Assembly: GCA_008360955.1 (NCBI GenBank)
Contig: LUCM01002499.1
Span: 204,228 to 268,227, forward strand
Direction: 5' to 3'
Length of the DNA: 64,000 nucleotides
Source of the DNA: Fasciolopsis buskii
Taxonomy: Eukaryota; Platyhelminthes; Trematoda; Plagiorchiida; Fasciolidae
The notes beneath the pieces were generated by a model, which was not told the origin of the DNA, ran no database searches, and was given only the letters and a program-made list of their open reading frames with translations. Every line of letters starts with the position of its first letter. The stretch's first letter is position 1. Made by a program: the position numbers and the translations under genes. This document shows positions 11,440 through 24,359 of the stretch, piece after piece.

Positions 11440-12800
11440 GAGTTGCAACTCCTAGGTTGTTGACTCGAAACAGTTTGTCGGGAGTTCTTGCCCCATTTCA
11501 CTCTCGGTAGTTGTATAGTGCCTGTGGTTTCTAACGCGAACGAAACTGTTGTAAAGTTCTCCTATGGTTTCTTTTTGGTCAGTTAGATGTTGGTACCATG
11601 AAATGAATAATTTCGTTTGACACCTAACTCGCTGCCTTCAATACTGAACAGATCAGGGAATTGTATTATACAGCAGGTATAGTTGGCAACAAATGAAGAC
11701 GTGGTACAAGAATATTGCATTTTCTCCCAGACATACTCGTGATAACGAAGGATTTTTGCATGACAAATACTGTGAGGTACGTAACCATTCCGCGGATTTT
11801 AGTGATAAAAATTACAAAATTCTGCGCTAGGTGATATTCATTTCTTACTGGAACCCTTATTACATCTTTTATTTCCTTATTTGATCTTCCTTTTTGGCTA
11901 AAATCCGTAAAATTAAGACTAAACCTCCCACCAGTCGAAGCAACTGACTGTGAATCTTGTCTGTGAGGAATATGACGAAGTGATTTCGGGAAAATACTCA
12001 TGCTTGTGAACAATCTTGAAAGGTGAGCAGTAGTGTCCACGTCTCAAAACTCGTTTGTTCACTTTCAGAATCTCAAACTGCAAAATTGGTGGGTTATACA
12101 AGCAAATATGTTAGAAACTGCAATAAATGCACAGCTCTTTGTGGAAAGTGCTCACCTGTTTATGTACGGAAAATTCGAGTCATCCTTTTGAAATATGCAG
12201 TGCTCCCGGTTCAGTGAAATATGTCCATTCTTAGCAGTGTTCTCAAACGCACTTCAAACGTCTTGTTTGTGGGCTACTGCATTCTCTTACACTTTTGCAT
12301 ATCAATCCACTTGGTGACCAAAGAGGGTTGTTCACAGATATGTCACTTTCACATCGCTTCAAAAATGAAGTAGTACAACTATTTCCGAGGCATTATTACA
12401 TAAGTCACACAAAAAATTGACTCGTAGTCAGCGGTAAAAATCAAGTTTTATTGGGGCAGTTCTTGAAATGTCAAACAATGAAAAAAGTTTCTCAAAGTCT
12501 TTAACCATTTTGAGACTGACTCTTTAGACTCATTCAAAATTAACTGACAAATCGCATGGTTAGTTTTATTAGCAATATAATAGATAGTATAGACAGTCTC
12601 TAGGTTCGATTTCTTTTGCCAAAGGTCGGTTATAAATTACGGAGGCAGTTGGTGTCACTTAACAGCATCAATGAGAACAGGATTTTTACGGCAGTACCGG
12701 ACCCCAGTTCCATTCGGAATGAATCGAAACGACTATGTATCATGTGAAATTTTTTGTGCGTAAACTTCTTTTGTTCGCCACCATAACGCAATCGAAATAG
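11440..12800. other. No recognised gene or element
   Basis: A 124-codon minus-strand frame (12040-11666) is present but shows no domain and no convincing splice borders. Nothing else is supported. Confidence 0.4.
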
Positions 12801-12808
12801 TTGGTGGT

Positions 12809-13312
12809 TTGTCGATGTTTCGGTTATCTCGGATAACCTTTCTCGAGGTTAGTTTTCAATCGAAAACTGACCATTTATGCGGCACATTCCTGTTAGTTTG
12901 TTCTTATTTGGAAAGTAGTCGAAGGCCCAGGTTTGGCAATCTTCTCCATTGTGGAAATTGTATCTTCCCTAGTGCGAAGTCAGTCTGGTGTGCCTTAGAA
13001 AAGGTTCTTGTTTACCATGCTGATGATGTCAAATTATTCAGAAAATTAAGCTTCCATATGTCAGGGCAAAAAGTAAGGCTATCACAGGTCAAATTCACCA
13101 GACAGAAAAATTTGTTCACAGTTTTTTTCCACTTTGTGAGTAAGTCCAACAAACGACTTTCTGCTTACCTGATATCCCATTTGTGTTGGTTCACTTTTCT
13201 GATTATTAACCGAATTACCAATCAACTACGGGCACAATCTAATCAAAACTGTCTTCCATTTCCTTTCACATCAGTTGCGTCAATCAGTGCGGATAATCTG
13301 ATGTGGTCTTGA
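12809..13312 (+). other. 167-codon frame, possible reverse-transcriptase relic
   Basis: The frame contains 'VYHADDVKLFRKL' (about 13010-13050), which resembles the FADDVKLW catalytic box of CR1/Jockey-type LINE reverse transcriptases. It is preceded by 'PRFGNLLHCGNC', a possible remnant of the GPLLF..Y.NDLP block. The following sequence does not match the next RT block, and no further blocks are seen. It is either a strongly decayed element of a different LINE clade from the others here, or a chance match. Confidence 0.2.
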
Positions 13313-13514
13313 AAGTCAACGTGGACTGTCTGACCGCCCTAGCTACCTGTATCAACCCACTCGTTTGTTTAAGTGTTTAACTGTCCACGTACTTCTTTGT
13401 TTGCCGCTCTCGCTATCGCTCTTAGGGCCTTCATTCCTCCACCTATTCGCCCCGTCTCCGTTCGGCCTGAGTTGCAGTAACAGGTCCACCGCAGCCTTCC
13501 TACTTGTGATGGTC

Positions 13515-13515
<1 letters not shown>

Positions 13516-13544
<29 letters not shown>
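13516..13544. repeat. (GT)n microsatellite
   Basis: Uninterrupted GT dinucleotide run. It generates the Thr-His/Cys-Val repeats seen in spurious frames on both strands. Confidence 0.95.
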
Positions 13545-13545
<1 letters not shown>

Positions 13546-13549
13546 GGTG

Positions 13550-16310
13550 CTTGTGTATTGGAATGCCTTTGTCAATGATTTGAGTGTTTAACCAAAGAGT
13601 GGGGGACATTCCAATCTGTCTACTGAAATTTCAGTCCCATCCGGTGCTGTCAATGCTGCAAAATGACTACACTTGAAGTTTATTGGTCCTTATCTTGTGG
13701 ACGTTCGTACGCAGACACACACTTTGCTTGATTATGTTTTGTGTCCTACGGGTGTTTTTTGTCGGAATGGTCATGATTGTTGTGGTGGTAGCGATAGCAG
13801 CAGTGGTGGTGGCCGTGATACAGGAAGAGGTTTCAAGTTGTGCATAATATCTAATCATCAAAATGACAATCAATTTTCGTGCTTTTTCATGTACATCACC
13901 ACGATCGCGAATACGAACATTCCTATCCAATGATGAACTCACATACAACATGGGTTACTTTTGTACACATCCAGATTCCAAATGCTAGGGCAGCTCGTTC
14001 CACGACATTAGTGTAAACTTCAGCTTGTATGCTATTCGCTTCATATGTAGTTGATTGGAAATAAACGTGTTGTGATGATGTTGAACGTAAGATAGACGTG
14101 AATCACTCCAGTCATTATCCACCACACCTACATCAGCACTTTCTTCAAGATTAAAAGAGGTATCCACTATGACAGAACTCAGGAAATTGGTGAAGGATAG
14201 CCACCACAATCATGTTCAGTCGGTGAAACTGAACAAACCCGAAAGCAACATCGACATACACCGGCTGAATGACATGCACACACGAGCACATACGCACAAA
14301 CAAACACATTTTCAAATTCAGCCAGCTGGGCCTTGTCTGTCAGTCATCCTCTGCCGAACAAGAAGGGAGAGGGTAGGCTTCGTAACACGGAACAGAGCGT
14401 TAAAATGCATGGCTGTCAGCTGTCAGCAGTTACCCGGGTTCCGTCGTCTTCTGAATGAGAGGCATATGCGGTAATCTGGTAGCTGGTTTACCGTTTCGTT
14501 GACTGGATGTCCGCATAATTGGCCAATTGGCAGGGTATTGACAGAGGGCGATTTCTAGACTGAATAGACAGTGCTTTGCGTGAGTGAATCTGAGTTCGTC
14601 CCTTGGGGGTTTATGCTGTGCCTTAGGGACATTTCAGAATCACTATCCATGGTGACAGCATTAGGCGGGAGCAGTTCATCAGTTGCCTGTCGTCAAAAGT
14701 GAGCACTGTCTTCACGGGCAATAAACGAATGAGATGTCTGACAGTGTGACTTTTGTTCGTTTCCGCCGATAGCGTCAGCAAAGAGAACTGTCTTATATCA
14801 AAGATGTTGAGTGACATGTAACAGAATAGAAGACAATGGACAGACAGAGGCTAAGGCAACCATTATGAAATAGGCACGAACAACGAAAGACAACGTTACG
14901 ATACAACTTCATTGAATCTGCCTACTCGCATGTCAACAGTGTAACTTTGTTAAATAGTTCTTATAATTTTGGCAAGATTAGCATTAAAATCTATTACACG
15001 TGCAGAAATCATCAGCTACCTGCAATCTGCAACTTAGAGTAATAAACCATGCAAATTCTACGGTCGATCAAAAGGAATCAGCGATTGAGTAGTGGAGATC
15101 ATGGCCGGATTTTAGTAATCCCCCTCCAGTGCTCATCAACAGAACGCCAAAATGAAACAGAACAGACCGAAACTCTGTAAATTACCGTTAAGTAATTGGC
15201 TCAAAAAACGATGGAAACAATTTGGCAGTGAAAATGAGTCAAGTGCAGATGATATAACGTCACGAAAACCCCCTGTCCCGCTGATATGGCTGTGCAGAAA
15301 CCACGATAGGATTCGGTTTTTTAATCTTCTACTGCTTTGTTAGTATTGGTTCAATCGTGTGCGTAATTCCGTGGAGTGGTCGGCTGCAACCGAGAGGCTA
15401 CCAAAATGGGGAGGTGATGTGCAGTGATAAGATTACAGCCCACGCATTCGCTTTAAAATGCGGGGAAGCTACTTGGATGACTACCGTCTACCCTCGTGAG
15501 GTTCCGTTCGGTGGGTTTGGGGTTTCCGTCACAAAAGCTTTAACACATCATCAACGCAAGTGCACAGCTGGCTACATTTGACGGCATTGAGTTGCAACCA
15601 GACGTCCCTTTGTCTACGCCATCTCTGCAAACTTGACCTTGGACCTTGGAGAACTGATGTTTAGCTTGAGTAGTTTGACCTCGTCAGCTGTGCTGCCAGC
15701 TGTTTTCAGTAGGAACATGTGTATTTCTGGTGATTCAGTTCCATAAATGCTTCAGATTCAGATTTATGACTATCGGACTGCGTGACTTGATATTCTTTTG
15801 TACCTAATTCGACTGTTCACAGGAAACAAATCCTTGCGTCTATAGACCGAATAATTAAAAGAATACCGGCGCTCCAAAGGCGTTCTTGCGCGCTCAGAGA
15901 TAGTTTGTTAGATTGGATTTGTGTCCTTCTAAATCCCTGGCAATGAATATGAAAGGGAATGGGTTATATTTCCTTATAGCTAGTTCGTACACATGCATTC
16001 GGGTGGATACTCTTCTCCCGCCTTGACCAATATAGTATTTGTCGAAATCTACGCACTTGACATGTGTAAGACATCTATTCTTCCTTCGGTTTTGAGCTGC
16101 TCTTTTGATTTCGACACAAGTCTTCTCTCATTTAACATTTTTCATAGAGAATCATACTAATCTTTCTTTCGATACAGAAACCACACAAGATGCCGCGGGG
16201 AACTGCGGTTCGATACATTTGTCTTATGTTAACATTAGCTCAGGAGTCGCAACTAATTTGGACACTATTTAAACCTAGGTGTTCAGTTCATTTAGCATGT
16301 CCACATAATC
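13550..16310. other. No recognised gene or element
   Basis: Short frames only. Impure trinucleotide runs occur near 13780-13815. No exon with both splice borders and no RNA gene was seen. Confidence 0.4.
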
Positions 16311-16319
16311 AACTAGATA

Positions 16320-19300
16320 AGGTAACAAGTTCCCTCAGACAGAACTATTATTACCAACTAAATTAGATGTGTCATGCCTCTTCAAAATGTGCATGCAAGA
16401 TCCCACTTCCGCAACTCCTCCTCGTAGTCCTGACAGAACCTTTTTCTCCAGGTCAGGTAATTCAGTTCTAAACGCTCCTGATCATGCTGGTATCGCGATC
16501 ACTGTGAGCGTGCGACCCCAGCATGCATTGTTAGATTGGATCCTAGTTACCATTGATTTGAGTGCAGTTTGGTTAAGCGGTTTTGTAACCGTCAATGGTT
16601 GTCGACCGAAGCGCCATTGTCCAATTGTCAGATGCGTTTATGCGCCCTTTGACTGCGCTGTTGCAATGTCAAAGACGAGTTCTGCCAAAAATGTGAGTTA
16701 CTTCAAAGTAGGCCTTCCACCAGCGTTGTGACCGTTGCTGGCAAATTCAACGCCGAATTTGATTGCTTAGCGGAAACGGAACGATATATCGGAGGCCGAT
16801 TTCATGTCCCAGCAGATCGCACTGGCAATGGTGATCGTCTCACCCAAGTTTGTCCTGGCTAGATTGTTCCTGCCGAACAGCACTTTTGTCATAAAAAGCG
16901 ACATCAGCTCGTCTGGTGCCCTCCTTCACTTTAACAGCAGTGAACTCAGTTTGATCTCATTGCCGTCGCTCACAAGTGGCGTGGGTCGAGCAAAGACCAT
17001 TCTGGTTCACACATGCAGACTTGTGTTGATACGAGATCCGTTTTCTTTACAGTTAGCCTGTGGTCCTACTAACACGGAAAGCAAGCGTCCTGTATGGTTG
17101 ATTCTAAATGGTAATCATCGACTTCAATTCCACTCCGAGCTCTCAGCCCGACTGTCGTCACGATGAAATACCCAGCATCGGAAAGAACATCAAGACCAGA
17201 CCAAAGAAGCTCTACACACAACAGGAACTACCAAACAGGACTCCTTGCCATATAAAAAGCGACAGCGGCCAATCTGATGCCTTTATCTACCTCCCCGTAA
17301 TTGGACTCAGATTGATCTTGTTGTCAACCGCCATCTTTGAGTAGATCAGTCGATGATTGTCGATCGTTTTGATCCACAGACGTGGACTCACATCATGCTC
17401 TGATCCCTGTTCTCTTTTATTTGCTCCTAGTCGGCATTCACGCCAAAATGAAAACCACGAGTCTTGTACAGCTGATTCCGGATGGTAATCGTCGACTTCA
17501 GTTCTATTCTGACCTCTCAGCCCGACTGTCGTCACGATGAAATACGCAGGATCAGAAAGAACATCAAGACCAAACCAAAGAAACTCTACACACGGCAGGA
17601 ACTACCAAACAGGACTCCTTGCCATAAAAACCTCAGAACGGTGGATATCGTTGACTTCACTTGCTCTGTTGCATACCTGCAGCCCCTCCCCCCAAAGGCA
17701 AAATCAAACAAGACGTGTAAATCTCTGAGGCGCCCGCTGACGAAGAGCCTACGGAATGACTGGAAGCAGTGGTGGATAGGGTAATGTAGGGAGATGGAAA
17801 TGGCTGCGGCTATCAGTAGTAGTCACAATCCCTACCGGCTGATTAGGAATACTGGTCCACTGAAGTCGAGTATAAGCTAGGTGATCAATGAATCTGACTA
17901 CATATTGATTCACTCTCAGAAGCATCGGTTGGTTCGTTGAGTAGGACAATTTAAAGATAGTTTAGTTTGTCCGCTACCAAGGTAGACCTTCCCCTTATGC
18001 CTGCAATTGAACCAGTGCAGGTGCATACCAGTCCTCCATCAGAAATGAAGGTGGGTTTTCTGAAAAGGTATAATGTCTCTAGACCAGATGTGATGTCCTC
18101 GTCTTTTCCAAGGTTGGTGGCAGGGTACAAACATACGAGTTAAATAAACTCCTAGGATCAAGCTAGGGAACGGGAGAGATTTTCAAGGAGTTCTGTGAAT
18201 GAGTATTCCTATTTATAGGATTGTGGAACCTTATGTGAAAGTCATAGTGGGATTAGGTTGGAGGCATGGTATCCAGGCTCCTCCGTCGGTTATCTAGTGC
18301 CCATGAAAGTCGTACGCGACAGAACTAAGTTTGCTTGCATGGACCAAACTTTCACTTGGTAACAAATCTTATGACATCCACATCTTCCGCAAACCCATGA
18401 TCTTTTCCTCTCTTCACTTGAAGTCCGCTTTCAGCTCAGTCGATCGAGCAATTTTTTTTACCTCCGACTCTCATTAAAGGGTGTATCACAGAAATTCACT
18501 ACGCTTTTCTGATCCCTATATGCGAAAAACCGAAGCTAAGATCGCGCCTACGGCGGTCATTTACCTGAGTTCGCCACGAAAATTGGTGTTCTTCATAGCT
18601 GCCCATTTCATTTTTCTTTTCATTTTTGTCGTTTAGATGATGATGGAAATCACCCTAGTACTCAGTTGAAAATAAGCGCCTTGATATTAACACAAACAAG
18701 AAACCGCATGACTTAAAATATGCTTGTGACTTTGTTCTGCTCTGTAAAGATCCAAGTAAATTACAAGTTTTTCGATCACTTGAGTGATAATTTTGATTTG
18801 TCTGGGATGCATCTTCCATCTTCGAAATGTAAAATGCTGCCGCCGGACTGGATTAGATCGAAACCGAACCTTGTTCATGCATGGGAGCAACTGGATGAGA
18901 TGGATAAATTTAATCACTTGGATAGTTGTTTCTCACTGGGTTATCTTCTGTCGGATAAAGGGTCTTCATGCCTATAGAAGATGTGATTGACATTTTTGAT
19001 AAATCTTTGGTGTCGTTGTCACACCCGGTAACCCCTCGGAGGTCCAGTCTACACACCAACGGTAACGTTTTGTAACTCAGGGGTTGGGAACAAAGTACTC
19101 AGTTCTAGAGTCCACTATGTCGAGCGGGTACTGATTCCGAACATGTGACACTAGTTGGGACATGTTTTGAGCATGCCCACAGAATGACTGCCTCGTTGTG
19201 CGTTATCGGTTGGAAGATGGTTCGAGATGGCTAATCGATGGTTTGGGAAAAATGTATGAAGGTTTTAACCAGTGGACTGGCTGAAGTAGCTGTAGTTGGA

Positions 19301-19400
19301 CAACAGAGTTTGGGGTCCACGAGATTCGCCGAAGCTATTGATGAAGACAGTAGGTGATAATACTTAGTGTAGCAATCAGCGGCTCTTTTACATTATAAAT
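16320..19400 (+). mobile_element. Nearly full-length decayed LINE (endonuclease + reverse transcriptase)
   Basis: Read with frameshifts on the plus strand, this 3.1-kb stretch follows a complete LINE ORF2. The EEP-type endonuclease gives 'QDPTSATPP' (16399), 'ALLDWILV' (16528), 'VRCVYAPFDC' (16628) and 'VAGKFNAEFDCLAETERYIG' (16735). 'GNGDRL' (16820), a decayed TQ(I)D..A segment (about 16950) and 'SWRGS'-like blocks follow. The linker has 'SLRNDWKQWW' (17748) and 'REMEMAAA' (17790). The reverse transcriptase shows 'PSSEMK'-like linker ends (18040) and the SVDRA block (18440). 'KPHDLKYACDFVLLCKDPSK' (18702) is the catalytic YADD box with its Asp pair altered. 'SKCKMLPPDW' (18820), 'GEQLDEMDKF'-like (18885) and terminal GPRDSP (19318) complete it. 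Stops, frameshifts and the changed catalytic box show it is dead. It is the most complete retroelement in the window. Confidence 0.85.
16790..17640 (+). repeat. Tandem duplication inside the LINE endonuclease, period about 360-375 bp
   Basis: ATAAAAAGCGACA occurs at 16891 and 17252, with a degenerate third copy at 17624. GGTAATC(A/G)TCGACTTCA occurs at 17110 and 17484 and is followed in both by CCCGACTGTCGTCACGATGA and a long well-matched stretch. About 2.3 diverged units are present. The second unit again translates to endonuclease-like residues, so the duplication arose within the element's coding region. Confidence 0.75.
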
Positions 19401-19429
19401 AATTTATTCTTTTATGAAATCCTTGAATT

Positions 19430-20690
19430 TCGTGTTTTGCAGTTAATCTTTCTCTATTTCTCTTTCCCTTTTTCGAGTAGATGGCGTTCTGCGGCTGCAA
19501 CCTAAACCGGAGCATATTGACGCAGGATTAACGATTGTAATATCGAAATTGCAGTTATACTTCCCATAGTTTGGGCGGCCCGTGACTAATCGTCAAATGC
19601 CCGCCCGCACTGACGACGTCATCACGCACTGACGGCTTGTGATGAAACGTGTTCCATCTGAACGCAGAGCTCGCTGATCAGAGACATGAAAATCAATAAC
19701 TTGAACTACGACCAACAAAAATTTGTAAATCGTAATTGCTCGATTTGATTTGACCTTTTTGCGGACTCAAAGTGTGACCCTTCGCTCTGCGCAAACAGTT
19801 ACACATTCAATATATTACAGCTTAAAATGAAAAATTTTCAATGCATAACCCCAAACTAAATGCACCTTGACTCCGCCTATGCGGTCCACCACCCATTAGG
19901 GTTTTTAGTTTGGTCTCATGTTTTGCATCTGGACGTGCTTAGCCGATTGGAACTACAGTTGCTCGACGGGCAATTTGTTTATGCTGCTTTTTATACGAGC
20001 ATCTCATGAAAACTGACGATATTTTGCTACTTTGCATTGTATTATATTCTAGTGTTTCGTGGTTGTTCAACTGCGAAGAAAGTACTTTTTTACTAATCGA
20101 CTTTCAGTCGGTTGACGTGCGAGTACCCTTATACAATACCTGACACTGATTAACCAGTCCAGCTTAACCAAAGAGAATCGTGGGCCGGGAAATGAATGAT
20201 CGGATCAATCATGCATAATTGCATCCCTCTGTTTCTGGCAGCGAAGCCACTATTGCTTTGCTCATCAAATCAGTGTTGGCCTTATACTTTTCCATTACAT
20301 ACGTAGCCAGCGTGCTAACCACACTGCAGCGCCTTGCAGCTGTTCTACTAATACATACGGTTACCTACATTGTTTTTCTCTAACGTCAGAACAACACTAC
20401 AGTATGACCGCAAACTGACTCTGTTGACCACTTGGACATGAACTTTCACTGACTGCTAAACTGCCTTAGTGCCGATTTTCCTGATCATCAGATTTTTACT
20501 AACTCTATTCACATTGTGAAAAACGGCGCTGAACAAAACCAAAGGATTAGCAACCTGAAAATATTTTCAAATCACTTTAATCGTTCCACTGATTTCATAC
20601 AGAAAATGTCGGTGTTTATCCATTTAGGATACGGAAAGTTTGCTTCTTTTCTGCTTCTTTCTGGTAGTCGATAAGGATGGGATAATCAGT
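19430..20690. other. No recognised gene or element
   Basis: No exon, repeat or RNA gene can be supported downstream of the LINE. Confidence 0.4.
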
Positions 20691-20699
20691 AAGACCTCT

Positions 20700-20780
20700 T
20701 TCCGAAGCTCCTCTGCGGTTGGTTTATCTTACTTGACTTGTGACCTTTGGATCGTAAGTTCAAATCCTCCAAAAGCTGCT
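20700..20780 (+). repeat. Possible tRNA-derived SINE head
   Basis: A B-box-like GTAAGTTCAAATCC (20754-20767) is preceded at a tRNA-like distance by TTGGTTTATCTTACTTG (about 20718). There is no clean cloverleaf. No second copy was found. Confidence 0.3.
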
Positions 20781-22448
20781 TACGTTCTCATCCGGCACTT
20801 GAACATTGGTTTCAGTCGCTATCCTGAAAATCGTTCTCATCGCCGGATGGCCACCAAAGGGAGAACAGAGATTCGGAAAACCCAGACCAAAAGATCATGG
20901 ATAAGCTTACGTTTGTCAAAACCAGATCTGGTAACGATGGCAATTGAGATCCTTATCTGCTTTTCGTCTTGATCACATTCATTTGATTATAGGTGGGTGC
21001 GTACACCTGTGTCTATGTGCGTCAGCCACAGTGGTTTATCGTGCAATAGCAGTTCTTAAGTCTTCATTGTAAACCGTTTTGAGCTGTTTCATCCGCTTCT
21101 GGTATCAGCAACAGCAACAGTATAGAAGTCCTTCTTTCGTAGAACAGGAAAAAACTAGCTATGCAAACCACTTTTCGAGCAGCGATTTGGGACCGAGGAA
21201 AACCAGTGGCATCCAAACAGCCATTCACTTGCTACGTTTAGAAGCTTTGTCCTGAAGAAATGATCTTAGACACCCATCTAATTCGAACAGATGGAGGCTG
21301 CATAGAATTTTATAATCTAGCATTGTGTCCTTTCACAACCTCGGAAAGTCATCCGTAAAACGCTAATTACAACCAGAATTTTCTGTCTGACATATTTCAC
21401 ATATATATGCATTTCGCTGCTTGCTCCTGTTAAGCAAGCCGTACAGGATCAGCCTAGTTAGGTTGGCAGCTAAGGTGTTCCAGTCACAATCATCCTTCTT
21501 TAGTCCGGACGTTAGTTAGGACATGAGGCACACAATACTGATGACTAATAGGAAGATGTGAGATGATTACACCGTGATTTCACGTTTTTTTCGTGTGAAG
21601 TATGTGCCCATGATGCGCGACTAATCACCTCACGGAGGGACTACCAACAGAAACTGATCATAAGAATGTATTTACCAAAATATCAGTTCACAGGCTTTGT
21701 TTTCAAGCTGCGACCCACCTCAAGGTAAACTTGGTTATGATGCCTGTCATTCATATCTTTTGATGTTAGGTCATGTATATTAGGAAAATCACCCGAAAAT
21801 ACCAAGCTTCTCCTACCCAGCACTTGTCTCTGTGGTTGACTGTCCCAAATTTTCGAAGTAAAAGTCGAATTCTCGTAAATTCGAACTGTTGGCTATTGTT
21901 AAGCCTGTACCTATCATCTGTTTGTAACCTAGAGATCTGACTGCTGGAATCAGATGAAACGGACTATGAAAAACGATTAGCCTAAGGCTTATTTAACTGC
22001 TTGATTCGTCTTTATCATTCGTCCTTCGACGAAGGAAGAAATTGTTTCAGTTTGCATGCGGGCAAACAATTTCTGCAAGAAGAGTACAAATACTGTTTTC
22101 AAGGCAAGTTGAACCGGAATAAAAAGTGCTAAATTCTATCAGGGCATTGACATCGTGTCGTTGCTCTCACCCTCTCCCTTCCGGGGCAATATCACTAATT
22201 TCACCGTTGCCCCGATCATTCTCCTAGGATGAACTTGTTAAAATTCAATTCACTTCTCAATAGCAGTCTGTTATTCCGAATCGAACAACAGAAGAAACCA
22301 ATATTTTCCCTTCTGACATTCCATTTTGTCAGTCATTACTCATTTTACTAATCCGGCCTACCGCTGTCTTTCTCGCTACTCTTCTTTTCTTCAAATTAAC
22401 TGGTTGATTTGCTATTAGGAACAACAGGCACGTTAGACAACTATGAGC

Positions 22449-22450
<2 letters not shown>

Positions 22451-22488
<38 letters not shown>
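22451..22488. repeat. (GT)n microsatellite
   Basis: Long uninterrupted GT dinucleotide run. Confidence 0.95.
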
Positions 22489-23490
22489 ATTTTGACTCGA
22501 TTTCATTCCAGTCCGTTTCATCGCGAATTTTTCACTTTCTGCCTCGGTTTTGCTTTTGTCCACTACCATATCCACCCGCACCCATTGTTTCATCCGTACT
22601 TCATTGCTCGGTATTAGTTAACTGTCCATCTGTCCCTGGGGCCGGCTAACTGACTGAGTTGCTGACGGATTACCCATTCGCGCAACAGGCACCCGAATAA
22701 ACTGATCCTGAAACGGCCAATAATTTCAATTTTCCAACTGGGTTAACACGAGGCCCTCACTATTCATACTTTCTCTCCACGAGCACATTTATTTGCATGA
22801 AATCCCTCCCACTCCTTCGCTGTCCGTCTGAATCCCCTGCGGTCACTTACTGCTCACCAAGTCGCAAACACGAGTCTGTGTAATTCTGCCTAATCGAATT
22901 CGCTTGATTTCTTCCTGAATTTATTGTTGTTGTCGCTGTTGTTTTTGTCGAACAGCCGAAACGTTCGAATTCGACTTTCCGCCTTGGAGACTAACTGATC
23001 CTAACCGAGCATTCAGCCTCGTCAAACCTAATTAATGGACGGCTCGTTGCTGTCTTCGCGATTGGGATTTCACGCCATCATGATACTACCACTCATTGGA
23101 CAGCGAATACAGTCGCTGTGACATGAAAGCTGTGCGGATGTGCGTGAACATGGAAACGGACGGTAGATCGGTGGTCAGACGAATGATTAGACTAAGCATC
23201 ATGTGTCCACACGTGCACACGTGCTATCTGTCCTTCCCTTCCGTTTGGAAGAGGAACCTTAAAAATGAACGCTCTCATGCGGCAGTTGCCACAGGCCCAA
23301 TGGCCTATCGACAAAAGCCGCAGAGAACACGGTTACTTTCAGACTGCAAAAGCAACCGCAACTCAGTCATTTGATATCTACGTGATGGCTGTAGCCACCC
23401 AATCAAATGGACTAATTTACCGCTCGAATGAACTCGGTTTATCATTCTCCATTCCGTCACCAGTGCTGCCACTAGCCCACCTCGTGTGGT

Positions 23491-23511
23491 AGTGTGTGTG
23501 TGTGTGTGTGC
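23491..23511. repeat. (GT)n microsatellite
   Basis: Short uninterrupted GT dinucleotide run. Confidence 0.9.
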
Positions 23512-24239
23512 CTGCATGCAGCTCGGATGTTTCAGGCCCAAGAAGCTGGGCTTAGGTCTGTCGGTACACCTATCAACTCAACAATGTGCGACAGGAACAG
23601 AGAATGAAAGTGACGCAGTTGTTACGGCGTGAGAAAGTGCGACAAAACTAGCATACCAAGGATGGAGAGCCATAAGGGGGTTAAACATTCTATTCGATCC
23701 CTCAACGGGTGGCTACCATGTGGGTGGTGTTGGTGTTTGTGTGGTGAAATTAAGTGACCTATCGAATGCTGAAGCTTATCCGTATTGTCAACACAGTTAG
23801 GATGCGAACTGATGGGTGCGATGACGACGGTCTTTGCTAATGACGAGAAAATCCCCAACTTTCCGTGTACACATCGACTGTATAAGTTTTCAGAGATTGC
23901 AACTCGGAACGCTAATTATTAGTAGAACTCCTTTTTCCGTGTCGTTCAGGAGCCAATTGCTACTTGTTTACATTGATAGTCGAATTTTGGACAGTAAAAT
24001 AAGGGTGCTAAATTGCGGCCTTTAGCTGGTAGACTACAAAAAATACTTTAGATTCTAGTTGTTTTTCCCGGGAGCGAAATCGTGTTAGCCAGAACAGTAA
24101 GCATAGGTCGCTCACCGGATAGCAGTCTGCCCTTAGGCAAAAACCAAAACATTGCACAGCTGGCTCACACACTCAGTAATCGATCTCCCCCCACCAATTT
24201 TCATCATTTTACTTCCTTTATTAAAAAACAGCAGTGTCC

Positions 24240-24352
24240 CACCTCCTATGGAAGGAGACTGCGGCCATCGGAGGACTGTCAAGTAGAAAGGTTGACCGGC
24301 CGTGGGAGGATTCGAACCCGTGACCGTCAAGTCCGACAGCGATAACTTCAAT
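24240..24352 (-). repeat. tRNA-derived SINE, family A copy 1
   Basis: The minus strand reads a tRNA-like head with B box GGGTTCGAATCC (24319-24308), followed by CTCCCACGGCCGGTCAACC. The same order of motifs (B box, a CC(A/C)ACGGC-like stretch, GGTCAACCTT, then a GGCAGNCCTC-like stretch) is found at 25931-25809 and 29492-29411. All three are on the minus strand. Confidence 0.7.
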
Positions 24353-24359
24353 ACCCCAT

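Larger units (their letters stand above)
20790..24230. other. No recognised gene; microsatellites
   Basis: Apart from two GT tracts listed separately, I see no supported gene. The plus strand at 22300-22700 is pyrimidine rich. The overlapping frames at 23096-23541 include low-complexity translations of the GT run. Confidence 0.4.

Noticed and set aside
13352..13609. His/Thr-rich minus-strand protein
   Set aside because: Produced by translation of the GT microsatellite.
24308..24352. tRNA gene on the minus strand
   Set aside because: Good B box, but three copies share the same non-tRNA body. Read as a SINE family.
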